DNA from: Lycocorax pyrrhopterus obiensis | Taxonomy: Eukaryota; Chordata; Aves; Passeriformes; Paradisaeidae | Assembly (NCBI GenBank): GCA_014706295.1 | Contig: JACSVZ010000008.1 | Coordinates: forward strand, 15,836,159 to 15,900,158 | Length of the DNA stretch: 64,000 nucleotides | Direction: 5' to 3' | Shown here: positions 48,206-61,200 of the stretch, piece after piece | Numbering within the stretch: the first letter of the stretch is position 1 | How the letters are laid out: the number at the start of each line of letters is the position of its first letter | Notes under the pieces: model-generated | Database searches by the model: none | What the model saw: only the letters and a program-made list of their open reading frames with translations | What the model was told of the DNA's origin: nothing | Translations under genes and position numbers: made by a program

Positions 48206-51200
48206 TTTGTGTTTTCTCCTTTAAAAATGTTGCTGAAAGAATTTGGAGATTAGCAATAACAAAAGTTTCAATCTCACAACTAGACTATTAGCCTGGGAAG
48301 GAAAATCAGGGACTGACTAGGATGGTCGTAAGATACATCCAGGTGGCTTGGAAAAATACTGCCAAAGTGATGGGGAAGAATGATGTCTTTGAGGTGAAAT
48401 TAGAACAGCATCAGAGATGAAATAGCAAGCCAGCCTGTCAGCAAAACAAACAGCTTAAAGTATTTCACTGTCACCTAAGATTCCCCAGTTCTCCAGAGAA
48501 TAAACTAGGTGACAGCTAAAGCAGTTTTTTGGTTGTTTCTTTTTTTTTCCACAGAGACCATAAAGTCAATAGGTTGGGGAGCAACAGAGGGACACTCAAG
48601 TGAGATGGCTTGCCCATAGTTACAGAGCAAGAAAACAAATGGTTTAATAACAACAGAGCTAATTTGACACCTACCACAGTGCATTACTTATTCAAATACA
48701 CACCATCAAAGTCTATTCCATTTCTTGCAGCAGTTTCAGCAGTGCCACACAAATAGGAAGAAAGGCAGGAACTGCGGAAAACCGCTAAAGAACTCCTGCA
48801 TGGAGACTGGTTTGGAATTCTGTTCTGGTGCCTCAACATTTCCTCCTGTAAGCAGGGCTGAACGGCTTTTTTGTGAGGACAGCTTCCACTGAAGTACTTT
48901 TAATTTAGGAGTTTTTCCTCCTTGTCTAGAAATTCCTGCAGCCATGTATTTGATTTTTATTCTGTTGGGATAGTTATGTGGTTGGCTTTATTACACACCT
49001 CTATAAGACAGGGCTACTGTGAGATCTCTTTAAAATTATGCTAATAATAACAAGCTGCAAAAGTAATTAATGAGTAGTTTCCTAACCTTTCTGCTGCAAT
49101 GGCTAAAGAACATTTATTATATATCCTATTAAATTATTAAGAAGTATCCATAAGTCAGTCCTGTGACTAAACTTAAAAATATTAAGGTGCTACTTTGATC
49201 TGAAGAACGTTTCAACAAAAATGAAAAAGTTCTGTTTGAGCTCTGTTGGGAGATAAGGTTGCTGTTTTCCAATATTTTAAATCAATCTAGCTTTTTAATT
49301 GCATTGTAATTAAAGAGGATGGATTTTGTTTCCAGTTCAAAAGTACTCTAACTACAATACAAGAATCCAGTCTACAATGACAAGGCTAGAAATTCAGAAA
49401 GTCAGAGGAAATTTCAGAGAAAACTAGGTGACATTTAGCAAAATATTCTCCCACTAAACAAGCCATTTATTGCTTCCCCTTTTCTGACACAGATTTTAGA
49501 CTACTGCAATATAGAATAACATGATTTTTTTTAAAAAGTGAAATACATTATGCTTTCATGGTAAGTATGTCAGGAATAGCAGAAACAAGATAGTTTGGTC
49601 AGATGTCACGGTCTATTTTCAGTAGCAGGTATTCCAGATCATGGGCCTCTTAAGGAATGTCAAGGTGCAGAGAGGAGTGGCTGCTCTGAGGAGGGGTTGG
49701 TCCCACACAAGCACAAGCACAGGTCTCAGGTCCACCCAGGAGACAAGAGTGCAGGCCAGCACCTCTGCAACATTGCACACAAAGACACCAGAACCGGGTC
49801 TGAGCTTAAAACAGACTTCTGGGCCATAAGTGGGGTGAGGGTCCCAGATGAGGTTAGTCAGGTCAAGGAAGGGTTGCACAACGTGTGCATACAGGACGGT
49901 GACCGCAAAATGTTTGGGAATTCAGGAATCACAACAACCACTTGAGTTGTACTGTACCATAGAAAAAAAGACTGAATAAAATAAGTCCTTCAACACGCAG
50001 AGACAGGTAAGGAATACATGCAGAAATAGCACAGTGCTCTCTGGTGGCGTAGTCTCAAAGCTCCCACGTACAAGGAAGGCAGCATGATCCTGCAGGTAGC
50101 TAAAGGTCTGGGCATATACCCAAAGCTCTCTCTGGTTCACAATACACTGTTGGACAAGGGGTTTTGTCGACACGCTCCATTAACCCAAACCCTAAATGGG
50201 GATAGAAGTTGCAATGTCCTTGGAATTAGTATTTTATCACTGCAAATTGTTAATAATATTGCTGTAATTCATACTTGTAAGCTAAGAGGTTTCCTCCGTT
50301 TTGGTACATTTGCTTAATGAGGCACATAGCTCTTCTTTTGCCAGTACACTTTCAATCTCAAATCCTGTCAAGCAGGATTTATGTGCTTTTGTTTCTAGTA
50401 CAAAATGAGAAACACAAAGCTACATGTTGTAGAACAATTCAGACAACTGCCATCTTGTTGTTTACACAGCCTGAATTACATGCTAGTCTAGTCATTATTC
50501 AAAGTAATGTTACAAGTGAGAGAAAAATCAGTAATCCAAATTCTGTCTCAAAAATAATTACTTTCAGTAAGGCTTGCTACTGTAATCAGGGCAGAAGTTT
50601 GTCCATAATGATCAAATATTTAGAAGGAAGTAAGAAACAGCTCCTGTTCTTTGTTTTCCTTGGGCTGTGATGTAGACTCAGGGGAATTGCCTATGTCAGA
50701 GAATCGTTTATATTGAGAATTAGAGGATTTTATTAGATTTAATTACAGTGGATTTTCTCCCACACAGTAGAAGCTACAGAATGGAAAGCCAGTCATCTGC
50801 TTTTAAGCAGGATCATCATAGTTAGAGATAAAAAAGGACAAATTATTGAGCTCATCTTCTTGAAAAGGCTACAGTTCCCTTATATAGGATATACTGGATA
50901 TATTAAGCTTATACTCCATGGAACAGCAGCTAAAAATTCATTTAATAGAGAGGGGCTGACCCTTCAAAAATGGATTGCATAGAATTTTGTGACATTCAGA
51001 TCTTTCATTCAACACAAAATGTTCTCAAATTTTTAGTTATTTACACTGTCATTTCTAGGAATATTATTTTACAGTTTCCAAGCTTTGAAATGTTTCTCTC
51101 ACGAAGACAGCTTCTATAATAAAGAATCCAAGCCATGCTAAAAATGCATTAAAAAATAGTGCCCACATTTTAATGTAAAAGAAAAGCATTTAACAAAATC

Positions 51201-54200
51201 TCAGCAATACTATCCAGAAATATGGAGTCAGATGTTTTAAAAGTTTGCCTCAAGTTATTGCTGATGGCATAAATATTCGGCAGGTAGTAGCACAGTTAGC
51301 ATGTTTCTCTGCGTTGTGCAGAAAATCTTCCATTTGACTGCATTGTATCCCCTAATCAAAGGGAACAGTTTATCTTGTTATTGACAGATCATTTAGAGGA
51401 GATGGCTTTGTCATCAGACTTAGTCTCTCTGAAATAAAATCTGGAAGAGTTTCAGGCTGTTAAGAGAATATGAGCTTTGCCTTTTGGACTGTTTTTTTTT
51501 TTTTTTTTAAATCATACTGTGAATATATAAAATGTATTCACTTTTCCTATACAAGATGGCAGGCACCAGACAGAGCCTGAATATGGTATTTCTGTTATGG
51601 AGCAGAGATCTGCACGTGGCCGTCCCTCCATGGGAAGCACAGTTTGTGGCACAAGGCTTGAACATTCACTGCACTGAGGTTTTTTTCCTAACTAGTTTGC
51701 CTGCAAGTATCTGTTCTCTTTCACAGAAGACTGCTACAGGTGTGATCATCCGGAAAATGCCCTACTTCCAAAGGACTGCCCCTTGGCACAACGATCTGCT
51801 GTTAACACTGCTCTGGCAACTTAGAGAGGCCACTGCTGCCCATTAGCAGCACATATACGAGTCTCTCTTGATTGAATATTAGAAGTTTGCAAGCCATCCT
51901 GCTGGCTCACAGCACATTAAGACATTTATCTGCAATTTCATCTATGGCCAAATTGCAGGTTACAAACTAGTTTAGACGAGTTGCCTATTCTGTCTTGCAG
52001 ATGTGCCTGACCAGGGCCACAGACAACCACGAAGAACTTGCAGGCAGACACAGAAGCAAGATTGCACACATTTTGTGGAACTCTATACATTTTGTGAATT
52101 GATGAGTATGTGGAAATTGAAACACTATTAATTATATTAATTATAATCATATATCTACTAGTAAAAGTCTCTTCAGTTAATGTAATTAATTAGCAGTGCC
52201 TTTATGTTGTACTTCTTGCTCTCTATGTATTTAACACACAGTAAGTGTCATCTCTCTGATGATCATCTGCTTGCAGGACAACTTACATGAAGCTTTAAGG
52301 AGTGCAAGTACTTGCTCAGATGTATTTTGTGTTCATTAACACATGCAGTAAAGGGAAGAGAACTACATGAACAACCCTGAAGCAGTGCTTTTAAAATGCA
52401 ACCTAAACTTCAGTCAGCTTAATAAACAAATTCTCAAATATAAACTCTTACTTTGATTTGCAATTATACTTTTTAGAAACATTATTTACATCAAAACTTT
52501 TAATGCATATTGTCCAACTATTTTTAAGAAAACATGCAGGCTTCTTTTTCATGTGTTTGTTTATTTTGATCTTTTGATTAACAATAAAAGAAACACAAAA
52601 CGTTTTGTGCAAAGAGTTTTAATTTTAAAAGTCTGTTTTTCATTTAAACAAAACTTCATCTGAAATACTTTCAGAGAGAACTGATACAAATAAATTTGCA
52701 GACAAGGGACCACTACCCTTTAAAAAAATTAGAAGAGAAGAAGTAAGGTATAGCTCAAGCCAGAATGATAACAAATATTTGCCTTTCAAAAATCCACAGC
52801 GAACAAATAAATGCATAAGATGAGAGTAATTTATGGTTGTAAGTTCTTCAGGTGCCAAATCAAAATAGTTATTCTTCCTGGTTCTTGTAACAAGGCTTAC
52901 TGGGAACAATCGTTTTCTGGAAATTGAGACAGAGACAGCGCAATTGTACTACAGAAGGCTTACAAAGGTCTCAACTCTTCCCAGGCTCAGACATGAGCCA
53001 AGGGCAGCATCATTGTTTTACTAGGGAGCTAGGGAGAAGAAAAGCATACAAGGAGGACGCAAAGAGCAGTGAAAAAGCTGGTCACTAAGCAATGCTGCAC
53101 TCGTGCTCCAAAACATCCCTCTACACAAAAGGGTAAATAAGGACTCTGTGGACTTCTCATTCTTACTGGGAGAAGTTCCTGCTTTAAGCAACAATCTCAT
53201 TATACATCGTTCACTGCAGGGAAAACAAAGTGGTCCCTGGAAGGAGGGACAAACAAAGGAGAAACTTTCTGCTGGCCTGCCTAAGGACACCCTATGGGCC
53301 TTGTGGCACCAGACCTCCCCTGCTCACAGATGCTATACAAATTCAATTACACTGAGGAGCGCTTCAGTCAAACCCCACAGTGCCTGGCTCAGAAATGCAA
53401 TTACTTCCATACTCTATTACAAAAACAGCCATACTTTCATGGGCCTGAAGCTAGCATACATTCAGGGCTTCATTATATCTACTCTCTCTAACTGTTTCTC
53501 TTAATTATGTTTGGTCCCTAAGAGAGGCTTGAGGCCTTCCTCATTTGCTCTCTTTTCCACTACGGTTGGTTTAATTCCCAAAGCAAAAGACTGAAACGGG
53601 ATGGGAAGACACAACAAGTAAACAAATATTCTTCCAAATGCACAAATTTTTTTTTATTTTTAGTGGTGTTAGAAATGCCATATTAACAGCAGCAGCATGA
53701 AGAGTATTGCAGACACACATTCACAGACTGTATGCTTTGTTTGCTCTAGGCAGAACAAACAACAGTCCCAGGCCCCCAAGCACACTTTTTGCATCTGGTA
53801 CACTACTAATAGGATACCTGAATAATCGGAGGCTGGGAATTCTGGCATACATCTTTTAGATACAAAACACTATGCATCAACTCACTTCTCTTATGCAAAA
53901 AAAATGGGCTCAACAATTAAAAAAAAAGAACTTCCTGTACACTTACAGAGGTGGTGGCACTTCTTTAAGGATTGTTACAAAAGCTGTACCTCTCAGATGT
54001 TGGGAACACTGGAAATAAAAGAGCAGAAAAGAAAATGTGTTAACCCTCATGTCTTCATGTTTCAGTCTGAGTAATTAATATTGTTGTTTATCCAGGTATC
54101 ACTGAGATACCAACTGGTCATGGAAATGGTGGTCCCCGCAGTCATCCTCAGATTCTCTCTATATGCATGATCCTGAATTCATAGTGAAGAACCCATTTAT

Positions 54201-54540
54201 TTCAGTGGGATTGAAATGTGTTTCTTGGGTATCACCAAGAACACTATAATGCCAGAGTTAATACTACCAGCAGTCTGCACTGGTGACAGGAAAATCACAT
54301 ACTGCAATGTACAGCTGATGCAGTTCAGGGAATGAGAGTTTGATAATAATTTTACATGTCGTCTAGTATTTAGAAAATCACACTATAAATTTCTAAAAGA
54401 TCTCTTTCAAATTTTCCCTCATCCTGAGACGCTCTAATTGACACCTGAAGTATGCATGGTGTTGAACACATCATGTCTTGGCTCTAACCTGTCAATTAAC
54501 TCAGCTCACATGAACTACAAGCAAACTTTTGCTAGACGTG
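48206..54540. other. Intergenic region between MYOZ1 and the CpG island
   Basis: AT-rich, with a 17-T run at 51492-51508 and one GC-richer, CpG-containing block at about 49604-50172 that may be an old transposable element. No exon or RNA gene was recognised. Confidence 0.6.
49604..50172. mobile_element. Possible solo LTR or other inserted element
   Basis: The block is GC-richer and has more CpG than its surroundings. It begins TGTCACGG and ends GTCGACA (TGT...ACA ends), and has an AATAAA near 49974, two thirds of the way along. These are loose LTR features. I see no target-site duplication or internal retroviral gene and cannot name a family. The open frames on both strands inside it match nothing I know. 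Confidence 0.28.
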
Positions 54541-55203
54541 AACGCGTTTGCCTCTTTCCTCTGGCTCCAGCCGTGTTTCGCAGCTACCACTGCCCACGCT
54601 TTGCCGGTGCTAGCAGTGCCATCGCGCTGTGATTTGTTTCGTTTTGATTTGATTTGTTTTCCGGCACGCAGAGCCGCGCCCGTGCAGCAGGGCCAGCGCC
54701 GCCGCCCCGCCCTGCGCTCCCTCAGCCCTCTCGCCAGAGGAGGCGCCCGCCGCCGGCGCGGCCCGCGGCTCTCGCGGGAAGATGGCGGCTCTCGCGAGAG
54801 GCGGGTGGCGCGGCTGCCCGTAGCTATGGCAGCGGGGGATGAGCGCGCCCGGCGGGACCCGCGCGCGGGGACAGGTGGGGATTGAAACCGCTCCGGGGGT
54901 GCTGGGGATTCCTCTCCTCCCGTCCCGTCCCCTCAGGAGAAACCGCGGCCAGACCCAGCTGTTCACTGGCTGCTTGACCGTGTGCCCGGAGCCTCGCCGG
55001 TGGCGACCCCCGCTCCGTGCAGCGGCGCAGCCCCCGCCCGCCTCGGCCGGGCCGCAGCGGGGTCGGTGCGGGACTCGGCCGGGCCCGAATCCTGGCCCGA
55101 CCTCCGGCGGGACTGTGAGCGAAGGGCTCCTCTGCTCTGCACGCCCTCAAAAGAGAAAAGGAGTAGCAGGTACGAAAAAAAGAGAATACTAGAGGCTAAA
55201 CAG
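54540..55203 (+). promoter_or_regulatory. USP54: CpG-island promoter and non-coding first exon, probably USP54
   Basis: The only CpG island in the window, very GC-rich from about 54660 to 55130 and without a TATA box. At its centre lie TCTCGCGGGA (54770-54779), a YY1 site AAGATGGCGGC (54779-54789) and the palindrome CTCTCGCGAGAG (54789-54800), all typical of housekeeping start sites. YY1 sites near start sites favour this sense-strand orientation, so transcription is probably rightward with a start near 54760-54780. Donor candidates are ACAG/GTGGGG (54875), CAG/GTACGA (55170) and CAG/GTATTT (55204). USP54 is assigned only because it follows MYOZ1 on the same strand in human; no USP54 coding sequence is visible. 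Confidence 0.6.
54782..54823 (+). other. Upstream ORF within the YY1 site (13 codons)
   Basis: The ATG embedded in AAGATGGCGGC opens MAALARGGWRGCP and stops at TAG 54821-54823. Three bases later ATG 54826 opens MAAGDERARRDPRAGT, which either stops at 54885 or, if the donor at 54875 is used, continues into the next exon. Both are best read as 5'UTR ORFs, because the human USP54 N-terminus is unlike either. Confidence 0.35.
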
Positions 55204-58200
55204 GTATTTTATTAGCGGGGGTCTTTGAAATAATAAGGGATGTTGCATTATCTTGGTTAATAACTCAGGCGTGATCACCTGCCGTCAGAAGTTAAACTTG
55301 CGTAGGAGCTGCTGTTGGTTAGACGAACCTCCTCAGTGTTTAATTTACTATGTTGGTCTAAGGTAGGGAAAACCATGTGCTTTTTTTTTTCTCTTTTAAA
55401 AGAAAGCAGACACTCTTTGCTTTTCCAGGGTCGGATTTCTCTTGAAACCTTTCTTTCAGTAGAAGGGTTATGAGTGGACATTCATGAGGATTACAGCCAT
55501 AAATAGAAACCATAACAATATACACCCTCTGCTTTCAAAAAGTTGCAGGCACAATGGCTCTCTGGTCTTTCAGCTACGTTAACTTGTTGTGGGTATTGTT
55601 ATGCCTGATCGTGTGTGTGAAAAAAATTCAAAAAGCTTTTCAGATTTCAGAACAAATTCTGAGTGTTTTAATCATGGAAAAAATATGCATGTGAAAAGGG
55701 AGGGATAATAGTTGTGTATTTCTCACGAAGTTTGAAAGAAAGACGTATGTCCTGAAAAAAATCTCTCTAAGCTTGTGCTACTTTTCAGACTTGAAAAAAA
55801 AAATCTACAACTGAAAGGTTTTGTGCTGCAATATACTTGACATTGAATAGCAGTTTTGGAAAACAATAGCAACATAGATAGTCTTGTGTTTGCTTCAAGA
55901 GGGAAGGAAAGTACTGCTGTGCTGAGAACTCAACTGGTGAGGTAACACATGACTTGAATATGACAGCTTTTAAAAATAATTAGAAAAAATTATTATGGGT
56001 TGAAAAATATTTGTCAGCATGTTGAAATCTGTTCTTATTTAGGAAGTGATAGAAATAATAACAGTTTGACTAGATAGGATACTGTCTAAGTTCTCTTCCA
56101 TCACCTAATCAAGCATGCTGCATATGATTCAGACTGAATTAAATAGGAGCTTTATTTTTTTGCTCGTTTGTTTCCTCCTCATCTGGTGATGCCACCTATG
56201 AAGTCGTTTGCCACAATGTTCTTGGGGTGCAGTAAGAAGGAAGGGTGTGCTTGATTTGTCCAGTGCAGACAAGCTTACAGTTATTCCAGAGAATTTAGAT
56301 ATTTTGGAGGGGTTTTTTTTTATGCTAGTGGTAGCTGTAAAAACATTTCAGTTCATTTCTTTCAGGCATTGCAGGTAAGAAATATGTCAGTTCTCTCATT
56401 TCTGGGTTAAGAGTCTATTTTGAGACTGTAGTCACAAGTTTGTTAAAAAGGATGATGGGAATTTAAATCCTTCTCTATCTAGTCTTGGAGATGTTATAAG
56501 GGATTAAACCTTCTTAGGTGAGTTTTCATGGACAGTACATAGAAGAGAAAGTGTGTTTATTTCCCAGTTTGTGGAACTTCAAAGAGTTTGTTACCTTGAG
56601 AGTCTCATTGAGTTTGAGGGCTCTATAAACATACCTATGTAAAGAATAGTTGTGGCTGTCCAGAATCACTTTTGGTCCAATTATGCAAATTGCAACAGAT
56701 GATATAAAAAAAACCCTGAGGTAAGAGGATGAAAGAATAATAAAAAGTCACAGCTATTGTTTGGTTTTGGTTATTTTAAATCTGCTTACCTAACTTCAGA
56801 ACCAACAAAAGTGTCTTATAATTAACATGCCTGTTGATACCTGTAGAACTTATTAGTCTTTTCATTTTTTCTCATGCAGCCTTCTGAATACCTTATACAT
56901 CCTTCATTTTCCTGACGTATGTTCCACACACATTTATTCAAACAGTTTATTTTAATTTGTTCTCTGAAATACTTCTTGTTTGCTTTTTAATTTCTTTATT
57001 TTCTGTCAATAGTGGCTGCAGTCACAATTCCAGAGCCGTCTTACATTCTGTCACTGAAGGTCATTCCCTAGAAAAGATATGCAGTGCTTGATGGCAGAGA
57101 GGAACAGCACAAAATTTTATTGCTGTCAAAAAATTTTGATCAGCTTTCTTGGATCTCTCTGCTGGTCCTGTTAACTGCAAATCAAGTGATAGGCAATCCC
57201 TATCCTTAGGATTTTGCCTTCACCCCTTCATCTGTAGGCAGCCCCGTTCCCTAGGCTTACGCTCTGTGTGTGAGACTGCTGGGAGGAACCATCTCCTAGT
57301 GTAGTCTGGGCACTTTCTAAGACAAGTGACACAATGTAGTAGGTCTCTTACTGTGTCTCTTGACATGCAAGTTTAGTGTGCAGTTTATTTCTTCTCTTTT
57401 TCTATTATGTCACTTGATGCATGGGGTTTCTTGTTCTGTGACTGGGGAAGGTTGGATTTGGGTGCATTTCACCAGCCACTGTCTATGGGGCACAGGTCTA
57501 ATATTTGGCCAAACTAGGATATGACTTGGCTATGCTACTGTGGTTTTATAGCAATAGACTATATACCAGCTCAATTACTCAGCTTGCTGAACTTATGTAC
57601 AATCATTCAGCTGGGAAGTTAACCTGGTGTGCCTTTTGTAAAGTTACAGTAAGTGTTTTATATCCAGAGTTATTGGAAGAGGAAGGAAAAACTTCAGTTT
57701 ATCAACACCTTAGTAAAAAACAAGGAACCTGCAAGGAAGGCAACAGGCTCTTACTTTTTTGATACTTTCTAAGATTTGTGAGTTGTATGTATTCTGTTGT
57801 AGTCTTAACTATTAGGAGTAACATTTCATGTTCGTAGAGTGTAAAACTTACAGTAGATTTTGTTGTCTAGTGCCCTAAGTTTGTGAAGTAAAGGTGATCT
57901 TAAAGGTACTGTGTTAAAAGTTGGTGTGTCTGTTCACTCCTGTAGCAATTACTGCTTAGTAAAATGGAGAACTGTGGTACCTGCTGAGTGTTTAATGTGA
58001 TTGCTCCCATACTGGTAAGAGGCAAAGGAAAGGGCTAGACGTGGTTTTGAGGCTTAAAACCACTTTGGTTCACATTACGAAAGCATGTGGAAAATGATGT
58101 ACTGTTATGGCATAATCCATACTTTTTCTTTCTAACATAATTTTGAAGAAATACTGTAAAAATATGACTTCTCTAGTATTATTCACAATAACTTGTAAAT

Positions 58201-61200
58201 AGATCCATTTCTGAATTAAACCTGTCTGCAAGTAATGCAGTTCTTAAGTGTTGCTGCTACAAGTACTGTTTAAACATTTTGACTACAAATACATTGTAAC
58301 AACATGGAAAGTAAATTTGATATTCCTTTTATAGTGTACTGTGGCCATTTTCTTCAAAACCTTCAACCTTAAGAAATGCACCTTTGAAAAAGGTATGTGA
58401 AGAGATCTTTAAGCAGCACTGTGAAATTTCAGCTTTAGGACCTGCATATTGGTGTCTCTTCTTTCTTGTCTTTTCTTTATTAATAAAACCTCTGAAAGCT
58501 TTGTACTTGTACAGAGGAAATTATAATTGGTATCTGAGAGTCAGAAGTGATCTTTATCCACAGAATGATGTGTTGTGCTACTAGTGGTATAATTTTCACT
58601 ATTCCTCTGGCGCTCTCCAGAGACTCTGGTCTGGAGATGGTACCTGAGGAGGAAGAGATTACTTCTGTTTGTTCAGATTTTTGTTACATTGCTGGGGTTG
58701 TTTGCAGAAATGCAAATTGTGATGTTGAATTTTGAGTTTCATGAGAACAGGACTGATCCTGACAAATCAATTTGCAAAGGCCAGGGCTGTCAGATGATAA
58801 TAGCTTGCCTTCATTACCGACTAGTTTAGATCTGAACCAATGACCTAGAGGTGAAAAGCTCAGTATTATATTACGAATCCTCTGATCTATCCATATGTTC
58901 TCTTGTTTAAAGTCCCTGTAGTCCTCTTAAACAGAACATGCAGTAAATATTGAGCATCATTTGCACTTGTAAATATCAGAACAATGTCCATTCCAGTTGT
59001 CTGCTGTGCGTGTGAGGACACTGCAGTTAAATATAGTAACAATTTCTTACACTCTCTGGCTTTTCATGAGAAACCTTCATACAAATCCAACCATATGGCA
59101 AAACCCAGCATTATCCTAAAACCATTAACAAAGAACCTTTTGCTGCCATTAACAGGAAAATGAATCTACAGCTCTAAGTAGCATACTGGGAGTTATTAAT
59201 AACATCAGGCTACTGCTAAGAAAATGAACTTAAATAAAATATCATTAGGAGCTGAGTCATCCCACCAACACTTCTGCATGTCGTATCCAGGATGGTTTTT
59301 ATCTATGAAAGCCTTTTCAGAGTGTATTATCTTTATTACTCATCTACTTTTTTTTTTCATTGAGTATCTTTAATGCTGTAAAAAAACATAATGGAAAACC
59401 ATTTGCATGGATTTCATAAAATAGATTCAAAAAATATTTGAAATGTGCAGAGAGGCACTCATAAACTATTTTCTCATTCATTCTGAGGTAAGATGTTCCT
59501 AGGCAACCTACTGAACAGGAGGAGGTCAACAAATGTAAATACTTGGGCAAGTGATTCTTAGTTTCTAAGGCTATTAAGACAAGTTACTGTCTACAAGTCA
59601 TAGTTTCTGTGAGGTACAGAAATAATAATATTTGTATGTATTTGGATTGTCTTTTTATCTCCTTATCCCTTCTCCTCCAATCCTTAATCTCATTCTACTT
59701 CGTATCAACAGCCACTGCTGTGTCTGTACTGATTGACCTGCTGCCAAATCAAATATAAAGAGGTGAATTTTCCTACTTTCCCCTCACTATGAGAGCAAAT
59801 TAGATCTTTTTCCTCTCCCTGCCCATTAATTTTCATGTAGTTTATAGGAACATAATTATTTTTGAGATCTCTGGGGTTTTTTATTTCAAAATGTTGAAAA
59901 TTGGCCAACTGATTCAAAAGGTGTTGGAAGGAAACCTATTTTGGTCAGATGCTTCTGTAGGCAACAAAAATAAATTACTGCCTAGTTACTCATGAAACAA
60001 GGCATATGATTATGCTGTCTGATGTATCCTTGGTCCCATTTGTTTTCTCCCCCATTTTCAGCTAGAGCATCCCTCTTGGAGCAGTATTTTCCTTTTTGCA
60101 TTTCTAGTAGACGGGATGTGAGCCGTATCTCTTTTGTAATTTTTTTTCCCCCACTCCTTTGATGGCACTGCACTCATCTTCCAGGGTTTCTGTCATTGAA
60201 AGAAAAATGTCTGAATCCTTGGGGGTTTTTGAGAATTGGAGAACTTAGGGTTTTAAAACTCATAGATAGAATTTGAGCGTTTCCTTCTTCCCCGTATCTC
60301 TCCAAACCTGCAACTATGCCGTTTTATGGTTTTTTGGTTTTGTTTTGTTGTTTGTTTTTTTTTTTTTTAGATGAAGATAAAACATCACTGAATTGTGGTT
60401 GTCTGTAAAAGTGTGACAGAACATGAACCCTGGTGATCTTTTAATTATTTTGCAATAGACTCTGGCTAGTTACATTCTGCCATAATTGATTTGATGAGTT
60501 CATTTGATCAAGCATGCAGTCTTTGAATTTGAAGGCTAGAAGTCTGGCTTTTGGAATTACTTTCCCCTTTTGTCTTTTACAACTCTGAAAATTCAGGCTG
60601 TTAAACTTCAACTGCTTTCCCATCCTATTTAAATTGGAACAGTGAATGTGGGTTTATTGTAGATATCTGATTTTAGAATGTAGTCAAGCTTGCTAGATGG
60701 TATAAACCGTTTACTGCCATAAACTGACACAAAAGAGGGGGTTTGAATATGTGCATTACAAATAAGCAGTGAGTAACTAGTGGTTCAAAGGTAGAAGCGG
60801 GTAGGATGAACTGTAATAACTAATGATCACATATTAGTGTCTTGACTAGAAAGCTTTTTTCGTGGGACCGTTTGGTTCACCAAAATTTATGCAGAGGTAC
60901 ACACTGCATGTCGTGTATGTGGTGGAAACAGTTCTCATAAGAGAAGCCTGCAGGGAATCAAGGGGAAATTAGCTTTTTTTCTTTTTTTTTTTCCTGCTTG
61001 TTTGTTTCTAATACTTGGTAAATGTAAATCAGTATTTGTAGTAGATGCAGATGTTTTGTAGTTTGATGGATGTAATTCTTATGGTTTCATTTTTAAAAAA
61101 TGGTATGTGGTTTATAACATTTTGAATTTTGAAAGTAGTGAATGAACTAAAAATATGTAAGAGTGATTCAGATGTGGGAGAATGTTTGAAGAGGAGGAAT

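Noticed and set aside
54839..55192. 117-codon frame across the CpG island
   Set aside because: Long frames are expected in very GC-rich DNA and the translation (Arg/Pro/Gly-rich) does not match USP54.
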